Shown piece by piece: positions 6,276 through 10,413 of a stretch of DNA of 10,413 bases (the first letter of the stretch is position 1; each line of letters starts with the position of its first letter). Below the pieces are notes generated by a model that made no database searches, had not been told where the DNA came from, and worked only from the letters and a program-made list of their open reading frames with translations. The DNA is from DATAWZ01 sp036266975. GTDB taxonomy: Bacteria; Actinomycetota; Thermoleophilia; Solirubrobacterales; Solirubrobacteraceae. The position numbers and the translations under genes are program-made. The stretch lies in NCBI GenBank assembly GCA_036266975.1, contig DATAWZ010000107.1, positions 1 through 10,413 on the forward strand. The letters are read 5' to 3'.

Positions 6276-6504
6276 GGCGGTGGTGCGGGCGCCGCGTGGT
6301 GCCGCCTCAGGAGTCCGGACCGACACGCCGGAGGCTGACGTGCCGATCGAGTCGATGCTCTTCGACGGTCTTCCCATGCTCCGCGACGGCGCGCTGTGCC
6401 CCGACCTCGACCGTCCTGGCAACGGTCTTGAGCTTCGCTTGGTCGACGCCGAGGGGATTGCGCGTCGCGTGACCCCCTCGCCGCGCGACGAACTTCCAGC
6501 GGGG
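6276..6504. other. Convergent intergenic region with no confident gene
   Basis: This lies between the convergent ends of UdgX and the PfpI-like gene. A plus-strand frame (from about 6341, VPIESMLFDGLPMLRDGALC and onward) looks protein-like and stays open into the antisense of the PfpI-like gene. It has no recognisable domain or promoter, so I do not call it. No clear intrinsic terminator was seen. Confidence 0.4.
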
Positions 6505-7077
6505 TCAGCGGGCGCCTGGGCCCGGGCGGTGCGGCCCCTCGGCGAACTCCTCGACGATCTTGGCGCAGAACGCCGGCAGGTCGTCGGGCTTGCGGCTCGA
6601 GACCAGTCCGTGGTCTACGACGACCTCGCGATCGACCCATTCGCCGCCGGCGTTGCGGATGTCAGTACGCAGCGACGGCCACGAAGTGAGGGTCCGCTCA
6701 CGGACCAGATCGGCCTCCACGAGCGTCCAGGGACCATGGCAGATGACGCCCACCGGCTTCCCCGCGGCAAACGCGTCCTGGAGAAAACGCACGGCGCGCG
6801 CGTCGGTCCGCAACTGGTCGGGGTTGGCCACTCCGCCCGGCAGGACGACGCCGTCGTACTGCTCGGCGCGGGCGTCGTCTAGGCTCCGGTCCACGTCGAA
6901 GGTGTCGCCGCGGTCCAGGTGGTTGAAGGCGTGTACGTGGCCGCTCTCGGGCGCGATCAGCTCGGGGTTTCCGCCGGCCTCGACGACGGCCGCCCAAGGC
7001 TCGGTCAGCTCTACCTGCTCGACCCCCTCCTGCGCGACCAGGAAGGCGATTCGCCGGCCATCTAATACGGTCGACAT
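6505..7077 (-). CDS. DJ-1/PfpI family protein (type 1 glutamine amidotransferase-like)
   Basis: The 190-residue protein has the DJ-1/PfpI fold. It begins LDGRRIAFLVAQEGVEQVEL (a Glu near 17-20 is the usual partner of the catalytic cysteine), then YDGVVLPGGVANPDQLR at 75-90. The nucleophile elbow is GVICHGPWTLVEA, with Cys113-His114. The block LTSWPSLRTDIRNAGGEWVD and the C-terminal SSRKPDDLPAFCAKIVEEF are typical of the PfpI/YhbO branch. These are cytoplasmic proteins credited with protease, glyoxalase or deglycase activity and linked to oxidative and carbonyl stress. The ATG at 7077 is preceded by a strong Shine-Dalgarno (GAGGAGG, five bases away); the frame is open further upstream but that part is leader. 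It is divergent from the DUF892 gene, and its promoter is at 7121-7144. Confidence 0.92.
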   Translation of the reverse strand: MSTVLDGRRIAFLVAQEGVEQVELTEPWAAVVEAGGNPELIAPESGHVHAFNHLDRGDTFDVDRSLDDARAEQYDGVVLPGGVANPDQLRTDARAVRFLQDAFAAGKPVGVICHGPWTLVEADLVRERTLTSWPSLRTDIRNAGGEWVDREVVVDHGLVSSRKPDDLPAFCAKIVEEFAEGPHRPGPGAR

Positions 7078-7120
7078 GGGGTCCTCCTCGTGTGTGGGTG
7101 AACGGGGCACATCACACCGT

Positions 7121-7144
7121 GTACCCAGGGCTGCTGGCCGGAAC
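7121..7144 (-). promoter_or_regulatory. SigB/SigF-type promoter of the PfpI-like gene
   Basis: Minus strand reads GTTCCG, 12 bases, GGGTAC. The -10 ends 43 bases before the ATG at 7077, leaving room for a leader with a Shine-Dalgarno. It stands back to back with the site at 7174-7198. Confidence 0.6.
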
Positions 7145-7173
7145 CGCGCCCTCACGGCTCGCTGGGACGGTCG

Positions 7174-7198
7174 GTTTCCTCCGATGCCATCCGGGTAG
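7174..7198 (+). promoter_or_regulatory. SigB/SigF-type promoter of the DUF892 gene
   Basis: GTTTCC, 13 bases, GGGTAG. The -10 ends 33 bases before the ATG at 7232. Together with 7121-7144 it makes a divergent pair, so one sigma factor could switch on both genes from this 154-bp region. Confidence 0.6.
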
Positions 7199-7231
7199 CC
7201 GTCCTCTACACGACTGATGGAGGACCCTTCC

Positions 7232-8263
7232 ATGACGAACACTGAGCAGAAGGTCAAGCAGTATCTCTCTGAGGCACTCGTGCTCGAAGAAGGGCTGACC
7301 CGCGTGCTGCAGTCACAGATCGCGATGACGCCGCGCGGCTCCTATCGCACGACGCTCGAGCGTCACCTCAAACAGACCAAGGGCCATGCGCGCCGGGTAC
7401 GAAGCCGGCGTGACGAGCTCGGAGGTGGCGGGCGTGATCTGCTGCGCGCCGGACTCGGCGTCGCCCAGGAGATCGCCGGGCAGACCGTGGCGTTGAGCAT
7501 GGTGCCCTACGAGTTGCTTCGTGGCTCCGGGGGCGAGGAGAAGATCCTCAAGAACGCCCTGGACGGCTGTGCGGCAGAGGCCCGTGAGATCGCGACCTAC
7601 TCCGCGATCGAGCGACTCGCTCAGGACGTTGACGATCGCGAGACCGCCAAGCTGGCGGCATCGATTCGGCGCGAGGAGGAGCAGGCGCTGGCCGCGATCA
7701 CCGCCGAGCTGCCCGCGCTCACCGACGCGATGGTCCGCGCGGAGCTCAGGGACGACCCGTCCTTCGACGTCTCGAAGATCGGTGCCGCCGACGCCGCGCG
7801 GCGGGCGTCACGCTCCGCGCGCGGCGCCGCCGGCCGGGGAGCGAGCACCGCCAAGCGTCGTGGCGCGCGCGAGGCCCGAAAGGTCCCGGGCGTCGCCCAG
7901 CTCGAAGGCGAGGCTCGCGGCGCGGTGGCCACCGAGGGCGACCTGCCGATCGCCGGTTACGACGAGCTGACCGTCGAGGAGATCGTCGGGCGACTGCCGT
8001 CGCTCTCGCAGGTGCAGCTTGCGATCCTCGCCGCGTATGAGCGGCGCCACGAGGACCGCTCGACGGTGCTGGACCGGCTCGGCCGGCTGCGGACTCGCGA
8101 GCCGTGGCCCGGCTACGACGAGCTGAACGTCCAGGAGATCCGAGCGGTGCTCAGCGAGCACCCCGGCGGCGAGCGTGCGCGCGCGGTTCGTGAGTACGAG
8201 CGCGCGCACAAGGACCGAGCCGGGGTGCTCGACACGGCCGAACACGAGCTCGCGCGCCGATGA
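7232..8263 (+). CDS. DUF892 (YciE/YciF) ferritin-like protein with two C-terminal repeats
   Basis: Residues about 1-165 of 343 form a four-helix ferritin-like domain of the DUF892 type. Helix blocks are EQKVKQYLSEALVLEEGLTR, ERHLKQTKGHARRV, EAREIATYSAIERLA and IRREEEQALAAITAEL, with carboxylates and histidines that could bind a di-metal centre. A basic, Ala/Arg/Ser-rich linker follows (about 187-220). The C-terminus holds two related repeats: residues 243-286 (YDELTVEEIVGRLPSLSQ ... AYERRHEDRSTVLDRL) and 295-338 (YDELNVQEIRAVL ... EYERAHKDRAGVLDTA). These are small helical modules also found in other actinobacterial proteins. Stress-related iron or redox function is a family-level inference. 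The ATG at 7232 has a Shine-Dalgarno (GGAGGA) seven bases upstream; an ATG at 7217 overlaps it and is rejected. Confidence 0.88.
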   Translation: MTNTEQKVKQYLSEALVLEEGLTRVLQSQIAMTPRGSYRTTLERHLKQTKGHARRVRSRRDELGGGGRDLLRAGLGVAQEIAGQTVALSMVPYELLRGSGGEEKILKNALDGCAAEAREIATYSAIERLAQDVDDRETAKLAASIRREEEQALAAITAELPALTDAMVRAELRDDPSFDVSKIGAADAARRASRSARGAAGRGASTAKRRGAREARKVPGVAQLEGEARGAVATEGDLPIAGYDELTVEEIVGRLPSLSQVQLAILAAYERRHEDRSTVLDRLGRLRTREPWPGYDELNVQEIRAVLSEHPGGERARAVREYERAHKDRAGVLDTAEHELARR

Positions 8264-8282
8264 CGGCGCGCGCAGCCGGCTC

Positions 8283-8486
8283 TCACGCGGAGTCCGAGGG
8301 CGCCCGCTGACGAGCCGCGCGGGCGTGGCGCCGCGCTGATTCGCGCGCGGCGCCCTCGCCCGCCTCGGGCACGTCATCCACGACGTGGTCGGGGTGGCCC
8401 TCCTCGGGCATCTGGTCGGACGGCTTGGGGATCGCGTCCTTGTCGTCCGCGCGGTCGCCGTCGGTGTTGCGTGTGTGCTTGGGCAT
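8283..8486 (-). CDS. Small acidic, probably disordered protein (67 aa)
   Basis: The product starts MPKHTRNTDGDRADDKDAIP and continues with PKPSDQMPEEGHPDHVVDD and then VPEAGEGAARESARRHARAA. It is rich in Asp, Glu, Pro, Arg and Ala and has no membrane segment. It is likely soluble and partly disordered, with a helical C-terminal half. A frameshifted second copy lies at 455-602, and the shared motifs show that the family is real. It follows topoisomerase IB on the same strand with a 28-base gap, so it may be co-transcribed. A GGGTAG box nine bases upstream of the ATG could provide its own promoter. It converges on the DUF892 gene, the stop codons being 19 bases apart. A TTG at 8492 is an alternative start. 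Function unknown. Confidence 0.72.
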   Translation of the reverse strand: MPKHTRNTDGDRADDKDAIPKPSDQMPEEGHPDHVVDDVPEAGEGAARESARRHARAARQRAPSDSA

Positions 8487-8495
8487 GACCAATCG

Positions 8496-8501
8496 CTACC
8501 C
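8496..8501 (-). promoter_or_regulatory. Candidate -10 element of the 67-aa protein gene
   Basis: GGGTAG on the minus strand ends nine bases before the ATG at 8486, the same distance as for the 57-aa gene. The -35 region (ACTGAG with a 12-base spacer) matches poorly and overlaps the topoisomerase stop, so this is tentative. Confidence 0.28.
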
Positions 8502-8514
8502 CGAGCCGCCGCGC

Positions 8515-9531
8515 TCAGTCCTGCAGCAGCTCGATGACCGCGCGCTCGATGCGTCGGCGCACCGCAGGCCGGTCGAGGTCGGGGTCGCGGCCGGCGGCAC
8601 CGAGGACGTGGCCGATCGTCGAGCCGGCGAGGTAGCGGTCGATGACCCGTGGGTCCACGTAGGAGCCGCGACAGACCGCGGGCGTGTTACCGAGGGTGTT
8701 GGCGACCGATCGGATAGCGGCCCGCGCGGCGCTCCGGCGCGCGGAGGACGAGCCCGCCTGCGGCGCATCGACGGCGAGCGCGACCGCAGCGAGCACCGTG
8801 GCGTTCCACGTGCGGAAGTCCTTGGCGCTGAAGTCTCCGCGGGCGATCCCCTTCAGATACTGGTTGACCTCGTCGGCGCTGACGTCATGCCAGTGACGTC
8901 CGACTCGGTGTGCGAGCAGCTGGTCGCTGCCGCCACGCCGGCGCCGCAGCGCGCGGACGACTTCCAGCGCGACGGCGTCGTCGATTGCCTGCACGCGACG
9001 CGCCCCGCCCTTGGCGGTGAAGTCGAACACGGCGCACCCGTCGCGCACCGTGACGTGCTCCTTGCGAATGGTCGTCAGCCCGTAGGACCCGTTGCGCTCC
9101 GCGTACTCCTCGGAGCCGATCCGAAAGAAACCGAGGTCGAGCAGTCGCACCGCGCACGCGAGCACGCGCGGCGCTGACAGCTCGGGGCCCTCGAGGTCGT
9201 CAGCGACCCGAGCTCGCACCCGCGGCAGGGCACGGGCGAACTCGAGCATCGACTCGAACTTCAGCCGGTCGCGGTGGCGGCGCCACTGCTCGTGGTAGAG
9301 GTACTGCTTGCGACCCGCGGTGTCGATCCCGGTGGCTTGGAGGTGTCCCCGCTCGTCGCCGCAGATCCACACCTCGCGCCACGCCGGCGGGATGGCGAGC
9401 TGCTCGATCCGCCGTAGGACCGCTGGCTCCTTCACCGCGGTGCCGTCGGGGTGGATGTACTGCGATCCACGCCCACGGCGCCGTCGGCGGATCCCCGGGT
9501 TCGAGCAGTTCGTCCGTCGTAGGCGCGGCAC
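8515..9531 (-). CDS. Type IB DNA topoisomerase (poxvirus-like)
   Basis: The 338-residue enzyme relaxes supercoils by nicking one strand through a 3'-phosphotyrosine link. The N-terminal domain includes IPPAWREVWICGDERGHLQA and GRKQYLYHEQWR, typical of bacterial IB enzymes. Catalytic residues are visible in order: Arg137 in FFRIGSEEYAERNGSYGLTT, Lys174 in FTAKGG, Arg240 in FSAKDFRTWNAT and the nucleophile Tyr291 in CRGSYVDPRVIDRY. Asn282 (LGNTPAV) stands where poxviral enzymes have His. The gene starts at GTG 9531 without a clear Shine-Dalgarno, 34 bases downstream of a 61-residue membrane protein. It is likely co-transcribed with that gene from the promoter at 9765-9788. Such enzymes are common in environmental actinobacteria, and here a stress-response setting is inferred. 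Confidence 0.95.
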   Translation of the reverse strand: MPRLRRTNCSNPGIRRRRRGRGSQYIHPDGTAVKEPAVLRRIEQLAIPPAWREVWICGDERGHLQATGIDTAGRKQYLYHEQWRRHRDRLKFESMLEFARALPRVRARVADDLEGPELSAPRVLACAVRLLDLGFFRIGSEEYAERNGSYGLTTIRKEHVTVRDGCAVFDFTAKGGARRVQAIDDAVALEVVRALRRRRGGSDQLLAHRVGRHWHDVSADEVNQYLKGIARGDFSAKDFRTWNATVLAAVALAVDAPQAGSSSARRSAARAAIRSVANTLGNTPAVCRGSYVDPRVIDRYLAGSTIGHVLGAAGRDPDLDRPAVRRRIERAVIELLQD

Positions 9532-9565
9532 CGTCAGAAGCTCGCGCCGCGTCGGAGCGCGTCGG

Positions 9566-9751
9566 CTACCAGCGCCCGTACCAGCGGCGGCGGCGTCGCC
9601 CGCCGGCCTCGCCGGCGCTCACGGCGCCGCCGACGAAGAAGCCGAGCAGCCACAACAGGAAGGCCACGATCAGGACGAACCACAGGAAGTGCGCGGCGAC
9701 TCCGAGTCCACCGAACACGGCGAGGATGAGAAGAAGAATAAGGAGAGGCAT
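9566..9751 (-). CDS. Small hydrophobic membrane protein (61 aa)
   Basis: The ATG at 9751 gives MPLLILLLILAVFGGLGVAA, then HFLWFVLIVAFLLWLLGFFV, then a short Gly/Arg-rich tail ending RRRRRWYGRW. It has two closely spaced transmembrane helices (about 2-18 and 20-42) with a positively charged C-terminus that should face the cytoplasm. This matches a widespread class of tiny actinobacterial 'hydrophobic protein' genes of unknown role. An open frame extends upstream to 9847 but would overlap the promoter and start of the divergent sigma factor, so the ATG at 9751 is preferred. It leads an apparent operon with topoisomerase IB. The -10 box ends 13 bases before the start. A membrane-stress role is conjecture. 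Confidence 0.75.
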   Translation of the reverse strand: MPLLILLLILAVFGGLGVAAHFLWFVLIVAFLLWLLGFFVGGAVSAGEAGGRRRRRWYGRW

Positions 9752-9764
9752 TGTGCGACGGTGA

Positions 9765-9788
9765 GTACCCCGGCGTCCGGGCGTGAAC
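9765..9788 (-). promoter_or_regulatory. SigB/SigF-type promoter of the membrane protein-topoisomerase cluster
   Basis: Minus strand reads GTTCAC, 12 bases, GGGTAC. The -10 ends 13 bases before the ATG at 9751. No Shine-Dalgarno is visible, consistent with a nearly leaderless mRNA. Confidence 0.55.
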
Positions 9789-9799
9789 CGTCTCTGCGC

Positions 9800-9823
9800 G
9801 TGAGCGAGCGCAATGTTGGGTAA
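9800..9823 (+). promoter_or_regulatory. Candidate promoter of the intact sigma factor, with overlapping inverted repeat
   Basis: A GGGTAA box at 9818-9823 ends 10 bases before the ATG at 9834, the spacing seen at other genes here. The -35 (GTGAGC with a 12-base spacer) is a weak match. A perfect inverted repeat GGTAA-CGGC-TTACC (9819-9832) overlaps the -10 and the presumed start point and could be an operator or a chance palindrome. Confidence 0.33.
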
Positions 9824-9833
9824 CGGCTTACCG

Positions 9834-10413
9834 ATGACTTCTCTCATTCAACAAGGACCGGGACCACTCCAGACGAGCGAGGCGGCGGACCGGCGGGAGC
9901 GACGGCTGCTGCAGCGCTGGCATCAGTTTCGTGACGTGCAGGCGCGCGATGAACTCGTCCACCTCTACCTTCCGTTCGCCCGCCGCCTGGCACGCCGCTA
10001 CGCACGAACCTCCGAGTCGATGGAGGACCTCGTCCAGGTGGCCTCGCTCGGCCTAGTCAAGGCGCTCGACCGGTACGACCCCTCGCGCGGGACGGGATTC
10101 GCCGGCTTCGCGACGCCCACGATCCTCGGCGAGCTGCGACGGCACTTCCGCGACGCTACTTGGGCGGTTCACGTCCCGCGCGCGGTCAAGGAGCGTTCTC
10201 TGCAGGTGACCAGCGCTCGGCGGGCGCTGACCGCCGAGCTCGGCCGGAGCCCGACGATGTCCGAGCTGAGCCAGTTCCTTGAGATCGACGACGAGCAGGT
10301 GATGGAGGCCCTGCAGGCGTCGCGGGCATCGACGACCGTCTCCGTCGATGCGGAGCGTGATGAGGACGACGCGCCGCTGCTCGGCACGCTCGGTGCCGAG
10401 GACGAGCGCCTCG
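9834..10413 (+). CDS. SigB/SigF-family RNA polymerase sigma factor (partial, 3' end off window)
   Basis: The first 193 residues are present without interruption. The frame is still open at the window edge, so region 4 is missing. Region 2 spans about 40-105: DELVHLYLPFARRLARRYAR, then ESMEDLVQVASLGLVKALDR, YDPSRGTGFAGFATPTILGE and LRRHFRD. Region 3 starts at WAVHVPRAVKERSLQVTSAR and continues through ELGRSPTMSELSQFLEID to about 170. The wording MEDLVQVASLGL and FATPTILGELRR is diagnostic of the SigB/SigF/SigG branch that controls general stress or sporulation genes. These factors are normally held by an RsbW-like anti-sigma factor; such a gene is present at 3752-4615. Start choice: the ATG at 9834 lies 10 bases after a GGGTAA box; the ATG at 9813 adds seven residues. 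It is probably the factor reading the repeated promoters in this window. Confidence 0.93.
   Translation, partial: MTSLIQQGPGPLQTSEAADRRERRLLQRWHQFRDVQARDELVHLYLPFARRLARRYARTSESMEDLVQVASLGLVKALDRYDPSRGTGFAGFATPTILGELRRHFRDATWAVHVPRAVKERSLQVTSARRALTAELGRSPTMSELSQFLEIDDEQVMEALQASRASTTVSVDAERDEDDAPLLGTLGAEDERL

Noticed and set aside
4803..6422. Open frame of 539 codons on the minus strand
   Set aside because: It is antisense to the membrane protein and UdgX, both well supported by motifs. The translation is low-complexity Arg/Ala/Ser/Gly text, as expected from the reverse of GC-rich genes.
6172..6882. Plus-strand open frame of 236 codons overlapping UdgX and the PfpI-like gene
   Set aside because: Its second half is antisense to the well-supported PfpI-like gene. 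The middle (6341-6504) looks somewhat protein-like, but I recognise no domain and no promoter.
9496..9507. tRNA T-arm-like GGGTTCGAGC
   Set aside because: It lies inside the topoisomerase coding sequence (N-terminal TNCSNPGIRRR on the other strand), and no cloverleaf can be built around it.
1..10413. Mobile elements, CRISPR arrays or prophage
   Set aside because: No transposase, integrase or terminal repeats were seen and there are no regularly spaced direct repeats; the repeated boxes are promoter-like and irregularly spaced in both orientations.

Overview
This is a very GC-rich chromosomal segment with GC-rich third codon positions and many GTG starts. The gene set combines a type IB topoisomerase, a UdgX-type uracil-DNA glycosylase, an F420-dependent oxidoreductase, a DUF892 ferritin-like protein, a GPR1/FUN34/YaaH-like membrane protein, and SigB/SigF-class sigma and RsbW-like regulators. 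Together these point to an actinobacterium, most likely a soil lineage of the Thermoleophilia (Solirubrobacterales type). That placement is an inference from gene content only. No rRNA, tRNA, CRISPR array, transposase or integrase was seen.

Layout. Positions 1-1375 (minus strand) are a decayed block: a remnant of a helix-turn-helix protein, a frameshifted small acidic protein, and an alpha/beta hydrolase broken by at least four frame changes. A short charged protein (1572-1745, minus) follows. It is divergent from a structured stretch and an intact F420-dependent oxidoreductase (1948-2904). Next come a frameshifted SigB-type sigma factor pseudogene (2978-3702), an RsbW-like ATPase with a long C-terminal extension (3752-4615), a six-helix membrane protein (4653-5351) and UdgX (5628-6275). 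A divergent pair follows: a DJ-1/PfpI protein (minus) and a DUF892 protein (plus). The last block is a minus-strand cluster of a 61-residue membrane protein, topoisomerase IB and a 67-residue acidic protein. It is divergent from an intact SigB-type sigma factor that runs off the right edge.

What ties the window together is a repeated promoter architecture. Eight sites fit the pattern (G/A)TT(C/T)NN - 12 or 13 bases - GGG(T/C)AN, which resembles SigB/SigF-class promoters, and nearly all sit just upstream of a start codon. A ninth site is a weaker variant. In most cases the -10 element ends only 9 to 13 bases before the start codon, so the mRNAs would be leaderless or nearly so. The two exceptions with clear Shine-Dalgarno sequences (the PfpI and DUF892 genes) have -10 elements 33 to 43 bases upstream. 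The simplest reading is a general-stress regulon island in which DNA repair, redox, ferritin-like and membrane proteins are controlled by a SigB-like factor, with the sigma genes also carrying such promoters.

The frameshifts are confined to about 1-1375 and 2978-3702. About 6 kb of other genes read cleanly, so real gene decay is more likely than general sequencing error.
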